This document shows, in pieces, positions 1-9,121 of a stretch of 64,000 nt of DNA (its first letter is position 1; every line of letters begins with the position of its first letter). Under the pieces are notes generated by a model. That model did not search any database. It was given only the letters and a program-made list of their open reading frames with translations, and was not told the origin of the DNA. Location: assembly GCA_945871425.1 (NCBI GenBank), contig CAMBVS010000005.1, positions 1 to 64,000 on the forward strand, written 5' to 3'. The stretch comes from Rhizobium sp. Q54. GTDB taxonomy: Bacteria; Pseudomonadota; Alphaproteobacteria; SHVZ01. A program made the position numbers and the translations under genes.

Positions 1-210
1 GCCGAACGTGTACATCTCCTTGGACACGACGTCGGTCGCCTCGCCGATGCCGCGGGCGAACAACTCGGTGAATTCAAAGATCGGCGTGGCCATCTCGCGA
101 TAGCCGTAGAGACGCGCCACGTCGCGCGCCGTGTCGACGACATGGGCGAAGCGCCGGTACTCGTCGGGGAGGAGGTCGTGCGTGCCGCGCACGGGCTGCA
201 GTTTGCTCAC
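1..210 (-). CDS. hisS: Histidyl-tRNA synthetase, N-terminal 70 residues (cut by window edge)
   Basis: HisS charges tRNA-His with histidine in the cytoplasm. Only the N-terminus lies in the window. The GTG start gives [17 protein letters not shown], followed by a [17 protein letters not shown] stretch, which is the hallmark beginning of class II HisRS (PVRGTHD near residue 6, motif 1 helix after it). It sits 46 nt downstream of ispG on the same strand, the rodZ-ispG-hisS order common in alphaproteobacteria, so it is probably co-transcribed. An AAGG stretch about 10 nt before the GTG may be the ribosome site. The rest of the gene is outside the window. Confidence 0.93.
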   Translation of the reverse strand, partial: MSKLQPVRGTHDLLPDEYRRFAHVVDTARDVARLYGYREMATPIFEFTELFARGIGEATDVVSKEMYTFG

Positions 211-256
211 GGGAGAACGCCTTGAAAGATCGTCGACAGAAAGGGACCGAACGCCG

Positions 257-1408
257 CTATTCCGCGGCGGTACGATGTCGCTCGGCTTCGGCCGGAGTCT
301 TGTCGGTCTTGAGGGCGGCCTCGATCTCGGCCGCCTTGTTCTCGATCAACTCGACCAGATGGTCGACGACGTCGGCGTCCTTCAGCCGATGGTGCGGCAC
401 GCCGGCGATGTAGACCTGGTGGGTGTTGGCGCCGCCGCCGGTGAAGCCGATGTCGGTCTCGCGCGCCTCACCCGGGCCATTGACCACGCAGCCGATGACC
501 GAGACGGTCATCGGCGTGGTGATGTGGGAGAGCCGCTCCTCCAGCACCTCGACGGTCTTGATCACGTCGAACTGCTGGCGCGCGCAGGAGGGACACGCGA
601 TCACGGTGACACCGCGCCGGCGCAGCCCCAGCGACTTCAGCATGTCGAAGCCGACCTTCACCTCCTCGACCGGATCGGCCGAGAGCGAGACCCGGAGCGT
701 GTCGCCGATGCCACCCCAGAGCAGCATGCCGAGCCCGATCGAGGACTTGACCGTGCCCATGCGAAGCCCACCGGCCTCGGTAACGCCGATGTGCAACGGG
801 TAGTCGCAGGCCTCGGCCAACCCCTGATACGCGGCGACCGCAAGGAAGACGTCGGAGGCCTTTACGCTGATCTTGAAGTCGCGGAAGTCGTGATCTTCGA
901 GGATGCGCGCATGATTCATCGCGCTCTCGACCATCGCCTCCGGGCACGGCTCACCGTACCTCTCGAGCAGGTCCCGCTCGAGCGAGCCGGCGTTGACGCC
1001 GATCCGCATCGAGCAGCCATGGTCCTTGGCTGCCTTCACCACCTCGCGCACCCGGTCGGCGGAGCCGATGTTGCCCGGGTTGATGCGAAGGCAGGCAGCG
1101 CCTGCTTCGGCCGCCTCGATGGCGCGCTTGTAGTGGAAGTGGATGTCGGCGACGACGGGAATGCGGGCCGCCTTGACGATCGCGCCGAGTGCTGCGGTCG
1201 AGTCCTCGTCCGGGCAGCTGACCCGCACGATGTCGCAGCCGACCTCCTCGACCCGCCGGATCTGCTCGATCGTCGCCTTGGCATCCGCCGTGGGCGTGTT
1301 GGTCATGGTCTGCACGCTGATCGGCGCGCCGTCGCCGACGGGCACGGATCCCACCATCACCCGCCGGCTCTTCCGGCGATGGACGTCGCGATAGGGACGA
1401 ACGCTCAT
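257..1408 (-). CDS. ispG: 4-hydroxy-3-methylbut-2-en-1-yl diphosphate synthase (IspG/GcpE)
   Basis: IspG is the iron-sulfur enzyme of the MEP isoprenoid pathway that converts MEcPP to HMBPP. The 383-residue protein has the bacterial (not the long plant-type) architecture: a TIM barrel with [10 protein letters not shown] (88-97) and LRINPGNIG (107-115), then the C-terminal 4Fe-4S domain. The three cluster cysteines are visible in ACPSCARQ (Cys272, Cys275) and GCVVNGPGE (Cys307), with the fourth ligand Glu314. The ATG start gives [15 protein letters not shown], and the RRKSR...VGSVPVG start is typical. It lies between rodZ-like and hisS. The tail after residue 355 is charged and variable. Confidence 0.96.
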   Translation of the reverse strand: MSVRPYRDVHRRKSRRVMVGSVPVGDGAPISVQTMTNTPTADAKATIEQIRRVEEVGCDIVRVSCPDEDSTAALGAIVKAARIPVVADIHFHYKRAIEAAEAGAACLRINPGNIGSADRVREVVKAAKDHGCSMRIGVNAGSLERDLLERYGEPCPEAMVESAMNHARILEDHDFRDFKISVKASDVFLAVAAYQGLAEACDYPLHIGVTEAGGLRMGTVKSSIGLGMLLWGGIGDTLRVSLSADPVEEVKVGFDMLKSLGLRRRGVTVIACPSCARQQFDVIKTVEVLEERLSHITTPMTVSVIGCVVNGPGEARETDIGFTGGGANTHQVYIAGVPHHRLKDADVVDHLVELIENKAAEIEAALKTDKTPAEAERHRTAAE

Positions 1409-1484
1409 GAGGCCTCCACGTCGGGCCTTATATCAGATGGGAGGCGACGCGGAGAAATCGACGGAACGGCCGCGCGGCTCGCGC

Positions 1485-2594
1485 TCAGGGCCGGCCGAGG
1501 GCGGTCCCGGCCTTCAGCTTGTCGGCATCGAGGGCGACGTTGCGCCGAACCTGCCCGAGGGCACCGAGCGAGGGCACGGCCTCGCCATCCACCAGGATGT
1601 CGAGCCCGCCGGCGTTGCCGGTCATCAGGGTCAGGCCGTTGCGATCCGGCACCTTGAGGATGTCGCCGGGCTTGAGAATACGCGTCATCACCGGCGCGTT
1701 GGCGCCGTCACGCACCTGCACCCAGTTCTCCTCGCGCGCACGGAGCAGGATCCGGCCGGCCCCGGCATCGGCCTGGGCGGACTGGACGGGCAATGCCGCG
1801 GACGGGGCGGATGGCGATGATGCGGCCACGTCGCGCGGCGGTGCCTGCGAGACGGGTGCCGGCGCAGCCGGTTGGGCGAGTTCGGGGGCCGGGCGGGCGC
1901 CTTCGTCGTCTTCCACCGTCTCGGCGTTTTCGGCATCGTCGGCCGGGCGCGCATCGGGAAGTGCTGCGATCGGCGCGGGCGACGCCGGCTGCGCCATGAT
2001 CTGCGGGACGGGCGGAGCGACCGGCACGGGGGGCGCGGCCGCGGAGGCGACGCCCGGACCGGCCGAGGCTTCGCCCCGCGGCAGGCGGACGATCACCGCC
2101 TCGCTGGCCTGCGCCACCGCATCGACCAGCCGTTGCAGCCGGTCGGGCACCTCAGCCACGATCTCGGGCAGGCGCCGGTCGTCGGCCGACATCACCCACC
2201 AGCCGCCGTAGAGCACGACGGCCCCGACCAGCGAGACGAACAGCAGCGCGCCGCCGGGCACGCGGCCTTCGGGCGGCGGCGGCGGCGGCAGCAGATGGGC
2301 ATGGTCGAGGGTGACGGCCTCGGCCTTGAAGCGCTCGATCGCGACCGCCGAATCGAGGCCGAGGAAGTTCGAATAGGTTCTGACGAAGCCGATCGCATAG
2401 ACGCGGCCGGGCAGGCGGCCGTGATCGCCTTCTTCGAGGGCCGCAAGGTACTCCGGACGGATGCGGAGCGTGTGGGCAGCCTGGGCGAGGTCGAGGCCCT
2501 GGGCGAGGCGGGCGCGCTTGAGGGCGCGGCCAAGCCCGCTCGGCTCGCTGCTGCCTTCAGGACCACGCACCTGCTCCGGTTGAGCGTTGGTCAT
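1485..2594 (-). CDS. RodZ-like protein: helix-turn-helix, one membrane segment, DUF4115
   Basis: This 369-residue protein resembles RodZ, which links the MreB cytoskeleton to the elongasome. An Xre-type helix-turn-helix spans about 20-90 (LGRALKRARLAQGLDLAQAA and PEYLAALEEGDHGRLPGRVYAIGFVRTY in outline). A proline run (103-108) precedes a single transmembrane segment at about 114-134. Next comes a long Ala/Pro/Glu-rich periplasmic linker (about 155-280), and a DUF4115 beta domain (about 283-360, ENWVQVRDGANAPVMTRILKPG). It is upstream of ispG on the same strand, as in many alphaproteobacteria. The linker is low complexity and will vary between strains. I do not assign rodZ formally because these loci are often annotated only as HTH/DUF4115 proteins. 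Confidence 0.85.
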   Translation of the reverse strand: MTNAQPEQVRGPEGSSEPSGLGRALKRARLAQGLDLAQAAHTLRIRPEYLAALEEGDHGRLPGRVYAIGFVRTYSNFLGLDSAVAIERFKAEAVTLDHAHLLPPPPPPEGRVPGGALLFVSLVGAVVLYGGWWVMSADDRRLPEIVAEVPDRLQRLVDAVAQASEAVIVRLPRGEASAGPGVASAAAPPVPVAPPVPQIMAQPASPAPIAALPDARPADDAENAETVEDDEGARPAPELAQPAAPAPVSQAPPRDVAASSPSAPSAALPVQSAQADAGAGRILLRAREENWVQVRDGANAPVMTRILKPGDILKVPDRNGLTLMTGNAGGLDILVDGEAVPSLGALGQVRRNVALDADKLKAGTALGRP

Positions 2595-2697
2595 TCCACC
2601 TACTGACCGGCTCCAGTCGAAACGTCGGTTGTTTCGCTAAAATCCTGTATAGCCGACGCTTAACAAAGTAACCGAAAAGCCGAATTAACACAACCGA

Positions 2698-4956
2698 CTA
2701 GATCGCGATCCCGTGATCGGCCGCGTAAGCTCTTAATTTCTCTCGGACGCTGCGGTCGGGCGCGTCGATCAACCGGGAGAGGTAAGAGGAAAGCGGCCCG
2801 ACCTCGAGGCTGCGAATCATCGCCTTGACCGGAGGCAGGGCCCCCGCGGTCATCGACAGGGAGGAAAATCCGAGGCCGATCAAGGTCATGGCTTCGAGCG
2901 GGCGCCCCGCCATCTCGCCGCAGACGGTGATCGGCACACCCGCCCGCCCGGCCTCGAGCGCGAGCCGGGCCATGACCGCGAGGACCGCCGGCGACAGAGG
3001 ATCGTAGCGGCCGGCGAGGCGAGGACTGCCGCGATCGGCGGCAAACAGGAACTGCAGCAGGTCGTTGGAGCCGACCGACAGGAAGTCGACGCGGGACAGC
3101 AGCGCCGGCATCTGGTGAAGAAGCGCCGGCACCTCGATCATGGCGCCGACGCGCAGCGTCTCCGGCGCAGCCCCTCCCGCCTGCGCCAGGCGCTGGAGCT
3201 CGAAGTCCAGGATCTCTCTCGCCTGGATCAGCTCGGCAACCTCCGAGACCATCGGGAACATCAGGCTGAGCGGCCGGCCCGCCGAGGCGAGAAGAAAGGC
3301 GCGCAGCTGCTGGCGGAGCAGCGCCGGCCGGTCGAGCGTCATGCGGACCGCCCGCCAGCCCATCGCGGGATTCTCGTCCTCGTCATAGGGAAGATAGGGC
3401 AGCCGCTTGTCGCCGCCGGCATCGAGGGTGCGGAAGATCACCGGCCGGCTGTCGGCGATCGCCAGGACCTGCCGGTACATCAGCGTCTGCTCGGCCACGG
3501 TCGGATAGCGGGGCCGCACCATGAAGCCGATCTCGGTGCGATAGAGGCCGACGCCGTCGGCGCCCGTGCGATCGAGCTGGGCCAGGTCGACCAGCAGCCC
3601 GGCATTCAGGTTGAGGGAGACCGAGATCCCGTCCAGGCTGACCGCCGGCAGGTCGCGCAGACCCGCATGGCGGATCTCCGCGGCACGGGTTGCGGCCACC
3701 AGCGTCGAGATGGCGTCGACCACGTCGTCGCCGGGCCGCACATAGACGACGCCGTGGGCCCCGTCGACGATCAGCCGGTCGCCGGGCGAGACCAGGTCGC
3801 GGATCTCCGCGACCCTCGCCACCATCGGCAGGTCCAGCGCGCGGGCGATGATGGCGACATGCGCGGTCGCCGACCCCTCCTCCAGCACCAGCGCCTTCAG
3901 CTTGGCGCGGTCGTAGTCGAGCAGCTCCGCCGGCCCCATGGTGCGGGCGACCAGGATGGCATCGTCAGGCAGCTCCGGCCGGCCGGCATCGCCGGTCAGG
4001 TGTTGGATCAGCCGGTGGTGCAGGTCGTCGAGGTCCATCAGGCGTTCGCGGAGATAGGGATCGACCACCTGGGCCAGCCTCGCCCGCGTGTCGTTCTGCA
4101 CCTTCTGCACCGCGGCCTCGGCGGTAAGGCCGGACCGGATTGCTTCCCTGAGCTTGGCGTTCCAGCCGCGGTCCTGCGCGAACATGCGATAGGCCTCGAG
4201 CACCCCTTCGTGCTCGCCGCCGCGGGCGAGCTCGGAGGCGGCGAACAGCTCGTCCAGCTGGCTCTGGAGCCCGCTTGCGGCCGCCTCGAGCCGGCCGAGC
4301 TCGACCTCGGGATCTTCGGCGACGACCCGGCGAACCTCGATACGCGGGCGGTGCAGGACGGCGGTGCCGACGGCGACGCCGTCATGGACGTGGAGACCCT
4401 CGAGCCGGGCCGGCAGCGGCTCGCCCTGCTCGGCGGCGAGCGCGTCCTGGTCGGTGACGAGCCCGGCCGAGACCAGCTCGGCCACCACCATGGCGACGGT
4501 TTCGAGGGTCTCGACCTCGTCCTCGGCATAGTGCCGCTTGGTACGGTTCTGAACGACGACGACGCCGAGCACGCGGCCGCCGCGGAGGATCGGCGCCCCC
4601 ATCAGCGAATGGAAGATCTCCTCGCCCGTCTCCGGGCGGTAGGCGAAGTTGGGATGGCCCTGGGCATCGGCGAGCGCCAGCGGGCGCGCATGGGCGGCGA
4701 TGTCCCCGACCAGGCCCTCGCCGATCGCAAGGCGCGTCTGGTGCACCGCTTCCGGCTTCAGGCCCTCGGTCGCGAACAGCTCGAGCATGCCGCCCCTGAG
4801 CAGGTAGCAGGAGCACACTTCGGCGACGAGGCCCTGGGCGATGGCGCGGACGATGCGGTCGAGCCGCTCCTGGCCGGAGCCTTGCCCGGCCATCACGTCC
4901 CGCAGCCGCTTCAGGAGCTGACGCGAGCCGCCGCCGAGAGTCCCGGACGGCGGCAT
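2698..4956 (-). CDS. ptsP: Phosphoenolpyruvate-protein phosphotransferase of the nitrogen PTS (EI-Ntr)
   Basis: PtsP takes phosphate from PEP and passes it to NPr/HPr in the regulatory nitrogen PTS. The 752-residue product has an N-terminal GAF sensor domain (about 25-165), the EI N-domain, a PEP-utiliser phospho-histidine region with the presumed phospho-His366 in GSATAHVAI, and the C-terminal PEP-binding barrel ending in CGEMAGRP (Cys679). Length and GAF domain match EI-Ntr rather than sugar-PTS EI. The ATG overlaps the TGA of the upstream flavoprotein by one base (TGATG), so translation is probably coupled. An open frame continues far upstream of this ATG, but there it is only a shadow of the upstream gene. 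No other PTS gene is in the window. Confidence 0.93.
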   Translation of the reverse strand: MPPSGTLGGGSRQLLKRLRDVMAGQGSGQERLDRIVRAIAQGLVAEVCSCYLLRGGMLELFATEGLKPEAVHQTRLAIGEGLVGDIAAHARPLALADAQGHPNFAYRPETGEEIFHSLMGAPILRGGRVLGVVVVQNRTKRHYAEDEVETLETVAMVVAELVSAGLVTDQDALAAEQGEPLPARLEGLHVHDGVAVGTAVLHRPRIEVRRVVAEDPEVELGRLEAAASGLQSQLDELFAASELARGGEHEGVLEAYRMFAQDRGWNAKLREAIRSGLTAEAAVQKVQNDTRARLAQVVDPYLRERLMDLDDLHHRLIQHLTGDAGRPELPDDAILVARTMGPAELLDYDRAKLKALVLEEGSATAHVAIIARALDLPMVARVAEIRDLVSPGDRLIVDGAHGVVYVRPGDDVVDAISTLVAATRAAEIRHAGLRDLPAVSLDGISVSLNLNAGLLVDLAQLDRTGADGVGLYRTEIGFMVRPRYPTVAEQTLMYRQVLAIADSRPVIFRTLDAGGDKRLPYLPYDEDENPAMGWRAVRMTLDRPALLRQQLRAFLLASAGRPLSLMFPMVSEVAELIQAREILDFELQRLAQAGGAAPETLRVGAMIEVPALLHQMPALLSRVDFLSVGSNDLLQFLFAADRGSPRLAGRYDPLSPAVLAVMARLALEAGRAGVPITVCGEMAGRPLEAMTLIGLGFSSLSMTAGALPPVKAMIRSLEVGPLSSYLSRLIDAPDRSVREKLRAYAADHGIAI

Positions 4957-6020
4957 CAGGCCTCTCCGATCTGGTCTCTTCCGGCGAGGGCGCGGGTCGC
5001 CTGGCCGACCAGCTCCTCCAGGATCTCCGAGATCGGCTGCTCCGAGGTGACCATCCCGACCGACTGCCCGGCCATCAGCGATCCGGTCTCGACGTCGCCG
5101 TCGATGACAGCCCGGCGGAGCGCCCCCGCCCAGAAATGCTCGATGGCGAGCTGGGCCTCGTCCTTGGCGATCTCGCCCCGGTTGAAGCGGTCGAGGACCG
5201 TCCGCTGCGTCTCGAGGAAGCGCTCGGTCGCCTTGTTGACAATGGCGCGGACCGGGATCACCGGGAAGCGCGGATCGAGCTGGATCGACGGCATGGCGTC
5301 GCGGGCCGCCGCCCGGATGAAGGCCTGCTTGAAATTGGGATGCGCGATGGATTCGGTGGCGCAGACGAAGCGGGTGCCGAGCTGGCAGCCGGCCGCTCCC
5401 ATCTCGAGGTAGCCGGCGATCGCCTCGCCGCGGCCGATGCCGCCGGCGACGAACACCGGCACGTCCCTCACGATCGGCAGGATCTCCTGGGCCAGGACCG
5501 AGGTCGAGACGGCGCCGATATGGCCGCCGGCCTCCGAGCCTTCGGTGATGAAGGCGTCGACGCCCGAGCGGATCAGCTTCGTCGCCACCACCGCCGCCGG
5601 CAGGAAGGTCATGACCTTGGCGCCGCCGGCCTTGATCCGCCTGACGACCGCGATCGACGGAAGCCCGCCGGCCAGCACCACGTGGCTGACTTTCTCGGCG
5701 AGGCAGGCGTCGATCAGCCCGTCGAGCTCGGGATGCATGACGATCAGGTTGACGCCGAAGGGCTGGGCGGTGAGGGCGCGGGTCGCCCGGATCTCCTCCG
5801 ACAACCGGCCGGGCTTCATCGCCCCGCAGGCGAGCACGCCGAAGCCGCCGCCTTCGGAGATGGCGGCGACCAGCCTGCGCTCGGAGACCCAGGTCATCGC
5901 CCCGCCCATGAGGGCGTAGCGCGTGCCGAGGAAGTCGCGGCCGCGCCGCCACAAGCGGTCGAGCCGCTCAGCGCCGCGCCCAGCGGCGCTGGTCAGGGGC
6001 TCAGGCGCCGTCCAGGCCAT
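4956..6020 (-). CDS. Nitronate monooxygenase-like FMN protein
   Basis: A 354-residue TIM-barrel flavoprotein of the nitronate monooxygenase / 2-nitropropane dioxygenase group, which oxidises alkyl nitronates with FMN; enoyl reductase FabK belongs to the same superfamily. Visible motifs are LMGGAMTWVS near 38-46, EGSEAGGHIG at 160-169 (His167 is the presumed catalytic base), AGGIGRGE at 192-199 and GAAGCQLGTRF at 208-218 for FMN phosphate binding. The ATG lies inside the end of lysC (20 nt overlap), and its stop overlaps the ptsP start, so lysC, this gene and ptsP look like one transcript. The true substrate cannot be read from sequence. Confidence 0.85.
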   Translation of the reverse strand: MAWTAPEPLTSAAGRGAERLDRLWRRGRDFLGTRYALMGGAMTWVSERRLVAAISEGGGFGVLACGAMKPGRLSEEIRATRALTAQPFGVNLIVMHPELDGLIDACLAEKVSHVVLAGGLPSIAVVRRIKAGGAKVMTFLPAAVVATKLIRSGVDAFITEGSEAGGHIGAVSTSVLAQEILPIVRDVPVFVAGGIGRGEAIAGYLEMGAAGCQLGTRFVCATESIAHPNFKQAFIRAAARDAMPSIQLDPRFPVIPVRAIVNKATERFLETQRTVLDRFNRGEIAKDEAQLAIEHFWAGALRRAVIDGDVETGSLMAGQSVGMVTSEQPISEILEELVGQATRALAGRDQIGEA

Positions 6021-7221
6021 AGGCGGTGTGCAGCGCGCGCACCGCGAGCTCGGTGTACTCCTCGCCGATGAGGACGCTCACCTTGATCTCGGAGGTGGAG
6101 ATCACCTGGATGTTGATGCCCTTGTCGGCAAGCGACTTGAACATCGTCTGGGCGACGCCGGCGTGGCTGCGCATGCCGACGCCGATGACCGAAACCTTGG
6201 AGACGGCCGGGTCCGAGACGACGCCGCCGTATTTGAGATCGGCTTCGCGGCCCTTCAGCACGTGGAGCGCGCGCTCCAGGTCGGCACGGCCGACGGTGAA
6301 GGTCAGGTCGGTGGTCTTGCCGTCGTCGGAGGCGTTCTGGACGATCATGTCGACGTTGATCGCCGCATCCGCGAGCGGACCGAAGATGCCGGCGGCGATG
6401 CCCGGGCGGTCCGGCACCTTGCGCACGGTGATCTTGGCTTCGTCGCGGCTGTAGGCGATGCCGCTCACCACTTCCTGTTCCACGATCTCGTCCTCGCCGA
6501 CAACCAGAGTTCCGGGCTTATCCTCGAAGCTCGACAGCACCTGCACCCGAACCCGGTGGTTCATCGCGAGCTCGACCGAGCGGGTCTGCAATACCTTGGC
6601 GCCCAACGACGCCATTTCCAGCATTTCCTCGTAGGTGATCTTATCGAGCTTCCGCGCCTTCGCAACGATGCGCGGATCGGTGGTGTAGACACCGTCGACA
6701 TCGGTGAAGATGTCGCAGCGATCCGCCTTGAGCGCGGCGGCCAGGGCCACGGCCGACGTATCGGAGCCACCGCGGCCGAGCGTGGTGATGCGCCGGTCGG
6801 GGGCGATCCCCTGGAATCCCGCCACCACCGCCACCTGCTTCTCCGAGAAGCGACGAATCAGCTCGGAGCAATCGACGTTCAGGATACGGGCCTTGCCATG
6901 GACCTGATCGGTCTCGACCGGGATCTGCCAGCCGGTCCAGGAACGCGCGTTGAGGCCGAGTTCCTGCAGCGCCAGGGCCAGAAGACCGATGGTGACCTGC
7001 TCGCCGGTGGCAACGACCACGTCGTACTCGCGGGCGTCATGAAGCGGGCTGATCTCGTTCACCCACTTCACCAGCTGGTTGGTCGCCCCGGACATGGCGG
7101 AGACGACGACCGCGACCTCGTGGCCGTCATCGACCTCGCGTTTGACCCGCTTGGCCACGTTCCTGATGCGCTCGACATCGGCGACGGACGTGCCGCCGAA
7201 CTTCATCACGATCCTGGCCAT
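6001..7221 (-). CDS. lysC: Aspartate kinase
   Basis: LysC phosphorylates aspartate at the head of the lysine, threonine and methionine pathways. From the ATG at the 5' end the protein is 406 residues and begins [15 protein letters not shown], the canonical kinase N-terminus with KFGGTS at 7-12. The kinase domain carries [29 protein letters not shown] and the [10 protein letters not shown] helix. Two ACT domains follow (about 265-406), as expected for a feedback-inhibited monofunctional enzyme. A longer frame exists upstream, but its sequence is Pro/Ser-rich and not conserved in the family, so the [10 protein letters not shown] start is chosen. It is divergent from ubiG and first in the lysC/flavoprotein/ptsP set. 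Confidence 0.96.
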   Translation of the reverse strand: MARIVMKFGGTSVADVERIRNVAKRVKREVDDGHEVAVVVSAMSGATNQLVKWVNEISPLHDAREYDVVVATGEQVTIGLLALALQELGLNARSWTGWQIPVETDQVHGKARILNVDCSELIRRFSEKQVAVVAGFQGIAPDRRITTLGRGGSDTSAVALAAALKADRCDIFTDVDGVYTTDPRIVAKARKLDKITYEEMLEMASLGAKVLQTRSVELAMNHRVRVQVLSSFEDKPGTLVVGEDEIVEQEVVSGIAYSRDEAKITVRKVPDRPGIAAGIFGPLADAAINVDMIVQNASDDGKTTDLTFTVGRADLERALHVLKGREADLKYGGVVSDPAVSKVSVIGVGMRSHAGVAQTMFKSLADKGINIQVISTSEIKVSVLIGEEYTELAVRALHTAYGLDGA

Positions 7222-7322
7222 GGCGGGAGATCTTATGGGGGTGGGCGCTTCGCCCGGGCGTGGCGGCCCAGGGCTCGCGCGGGTTATAGAGGAGGTACGC
7301 GAGATTGCAACGGTCTTGGCTG

Positions 7323-8069
7323 ATGACATCGCTTGGCAGCACCGTCGACCCGGTCGAGATCGAGAAGTTCCGGCGGATGGCCGAGGAATGGTGGGATCCC
7401 CGCGGCAAATTCCGCCCGCTCCACCGCTTCAACCCGGTCCGCCTAGGCTTCCTCAAGGAGCGGCTCTGCCGCCATTTCGGCCGCGACCCGAAGGCCGACC
7501 GGCCGCTCGCCGGCCTGAGGCTCTTGGACATCGGCTGCGGCGGCGGCCTGGTCGCCGAGCCGCTGACCCGGCTCAGCGCCGAGGTGGTCGGCATCGACGC
7601 GACCGCCCGGAACGTCGAGGTGGCCCGTGTCCATGCGGCGGAAGGCGGCCTCACCATCGACTACCGTCATGCCGCGGCCGAGGATCTGGCGGAGGCCGGC
7701 GAGTCGTTCGACGCGGTGCTGGCGCTCGAGATCGTCGAGCACGTCGCCTCGCTGGACGCCTTCGTCGCCGCCTCGGCGAGAATGGTCCGTCCGGGGGGGC
7801 TGATGGTGGTCGCCACCCTGAACCGGACGCTGAAGGCCTTCGCGCTGGCGATCATCGGCGCGGAATACGTGCTGGGCTGGCTGCCCCGAGGCACCCATGA
7901 CTGGAAGAGGTTCGTCAGGCCGTCGGAGCTGGAAGCGGCGATGCGCGCCTCGGGCCTCGCCCTGGCGGAGACCGCCGGCGTCGCCTTCAACCCGATCCTC
8001 GACCGCTGGTCCTTAGGCTCCGATCTCGACGTGAACTATCTGGCGGTGGCGACGAAACCCGGCGGCTAG
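7323..8069 (+). CDS. ubiG: Ubiquinone biosynthesis O-methyltransferase
   Basis: UbiG performs both O-methylation steps in ubiquinone synthesis using SAM. The 248-residue protein has the family opening [10 protein letters not shown]...[18 protein letters not shown], the SAM motif [15 protein letters not shown] near 68-80, and the late motif [11 protein letters not shown]. The ATG giving [10 protein letters not shown] fits the family. However, a TTG codon 18 nt upstream (7305) is 8 nt after a strong GGAGGT Shine-Dalgarno (7291-7296), so translation may really begin there, adding MQRSWL. The gene is divergent from lysC, and its 3' end overlaps the convergent DUF1178 gene by 4 nt. Confidence 0.94.
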   Translation: MTSLGSTVDPVEIEKFRRMAEEWWDPRGKFRPLHRFNPVRLGFLKERLCRHFGRDPKADRPLAGLRLLDIGCGGGLVAEPLTRLSAEVVGIDATARNVEVARVHAAEGGLTIDYRHAAAEDLAEAGESFDAVLALEIVEHVASLDAFVAASARMVRPGGLMVVATLNRTLKAFALAIIGAEYVLGWLPRGTHDWKRFVRPSELEAAMRASGLALAETAGVAFNPILDRWSLGSDLDVNYLAVATKPGG

Positions 8070-8467
8070 TTGTCGGCCAAAGGCACCCAGGGGATGCGGC
8101 CGACCTCGATGCCCTCGTCGGCCAGCTCCTTGGAGGCCGACTCGGTCGCCTCGCCGTAGATGCCGCGCTTCTCGGTCTCGCCATAGTGGATTTTGCGCGC
8201 TTCCTCGGCGAAGCGCTCGCCGACATAGTCGCAATTGGCCTCGACCTGCCGGCGCATCTGTCGAAGCGCCGACAGAGCCTCGGCCTCGGAAGCGCCCGGC
8301 CGGCTCTTCGCCAGCCTAGGCGCCATCGGCGCCTTTCGGACCTTCTTGTCGCCGCAGACCGGGCAGACGACGCGGCCGGCGCGACGCTGGCCGTCATAGG
8401 CCTTGCTATCGCGGAACCAGCCCTCGAAGCCGTGGTCCTGGCCGCAGCGGAGGTCGTAGAGGATCAT
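8066..8467 (-). CDS. DUF1178 family protein
   Basis: A 133-residue soluble protein of unknown function, recognised as DUF1178 by its opening MILYDLRC...HGFEGWF and the zinc-ribbon-like cysteines Cys8, Cys35 and Cys38 (VVCPVCG). The Cys pattern suggests metal binding, but the fourth ligand is not obvious. The C-terminus ends IPWVPLADN, also typical. It is convergent with ubiG (stop codons overlap) and divergent from the following methyltransferase. Members are widespread in alphaproteobacteria, often near carbon-nitrogen hydrolases or ubiG. No experimental role is known to me. Confidence 0.85.
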   Translation of the reverse strand: MILYDLRCGQDHGFEGWFRDSKAYDGQRRAGRVVCPVCGDKKVRKAPMAPRLAKSRPGASEAEALSALRQMRRQVEANCDYVGERFAEEARKIHYGETEKRGIYGEATESASKELADEGIEVGRIPWVPLADN

Positions 8468-8559
8468 GTCAGCAGACTCTGGCGCGAAACCGATTTTCCA
8501 ACCGTAACGGCATTTGTCACATAATCACGGACGCCACGATAGGCAAGAAGGGCAAGGAC

Positions 8560-9081
8560 TTGCACGGACATCCAGGCAGCGCGCTCGGGCCGTCGCCATG
8601 GATCGAGCGTCACCTCGGCCTGGTGCCAGCCGGCGGCCGGGTGCTCGACCTCGCCGCGGGCGGCGGACGTCATGCGCGGCTGGCGCAGGGACGCGGATAC
8701 CGCGTGACCGCGGTCGACCTCGACATCTCGGCGGCGAGCGCCATCCCCGGGATCGAGGCGATCGCGCATGACCTGGAGAGCGGCGCCCCGTGGCCGTTCA
8801 CCGACGCCAGCTTCGAGGGGATCATCGTCACCAACTATCTCTGGCGCCCACTGATGCCTTCGCTCCCGGGCCTCCTCGCCCCCGGCGGCGCGCTGCTCTA
8901 CGAGACCTTCGCCCGCGGCCATGAGCGCTTCGGCAAGCCGAGCAACCCCGCCTTCCTGCTCCGGCCGGGCGAACTCCTGGAGTGCGTCCGTGGCCGGCTC
9001 AGGGTCGTCGCCTATGAGGAGCTGGAGATTGCCGAACCGCGCCCGGCCAAGGTGCAGCGGATCGCCGCCGTCGCCGAGTGA
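8560..9081 (+). CDS. Class I SAM-dependent methyltransferase (small)
   Basis: A 173-residue Rossmann methyltransferase with SAM-binding motif I VLDLAAGGGRHARL (about 28-41), an acidic residue at the end of strand 2 (AVDLD), and a motif II-like ASFEGIIVTNYLWRP followed by LLAPGGALLYETFARG. The only plausible in-frame start is TTG, giving MHGHPGSALGPSPWIERHLG; no ATG or GTG lies between it and the upstream in-frame region. The substrate is unknown. Relatives resemble tellurite-resistance TehB-like methyltransferases, but the match is general. The gene stands alone, divergent from the DUF1178 gene, and ends one base before the stretch containing the LexA-type site. Confidence 0.75.
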   Translation: MHGHPGSALGPSPWIERHLGLVPAGGRVLDLAAGGGRHARLAQGRGYRVTAVDLDISAASAIPGIEAIAHDLESGAPWPFTDASFEGIIVTNYLWRPLMPSLPGLLAPGGALLYETFARGHERFGKPSNPAFLLRPGELLECVRGRLRVVAYEELEIAEPRPAKVQRIAAVAE

Positions 9082-9082
9082 T

Positions 9083-9097
9083 GTTCTTGTTATGTTC
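9083..9097. promoter_or_regulatory. Candidate LexA (SOS) box GTTC-N7-GTTC
   Basis: The sequence GTTCTTGTTATGTTC is an exact GTTC-N7-GTTC direct repeat (reverse strand GAAC-N7-GAAC), the known alphaproteobacterial LexA operator pattern. It ends 24 nt upstream of the nuclease ATG and would overlap the -35 region of a promoter whose -10 could be TCTAAT (9108-9113). No clear Shine-Dalgarno precedes the nuclease ATG. Binding is inferred, not shown. Confidence 0.55.
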
Positions 9098-9121
9098 TGA
9101 AACGCCCTCTAATCTGCCCCC

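Noticed and set aside
131..1657. Long open frame on the plus strand across ispG
   Set aside because: It is the reverse-strand shadow of ispG and the RodZ-like gene: its translation is Arg/Asp/His-rich and repetitive, and the minus-strand proteins have clear family motifs.
2660..2688. Two TTAA elements in front of ptsP
   Set aside because: They are 21 nt apart, not the 7-nt spacing of a CtrA site.
2595..2697. Possible promoter (TATACA) between rodZ-like and ptsP genes
   Set aside because: No -35 element of reasonable match at the correct distance.
3115..5412. 765-residue plus-strand open frame over ptsP and the flavoprotein gene
   Set aside because: High GC leaves few stop codons on the antisense strand; the translation is low complexity and has no domain, whereas ptsP on the minus strand is complete with His366 and Cys679.
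7305..7322. TTG start of ubiG at 7305
   Set aside because: Not rejected outright: it has a good GGAGGT ribosome site. The ATG at 7323 was kept because it matches the family N-terminus; both are noted in the gene entry.
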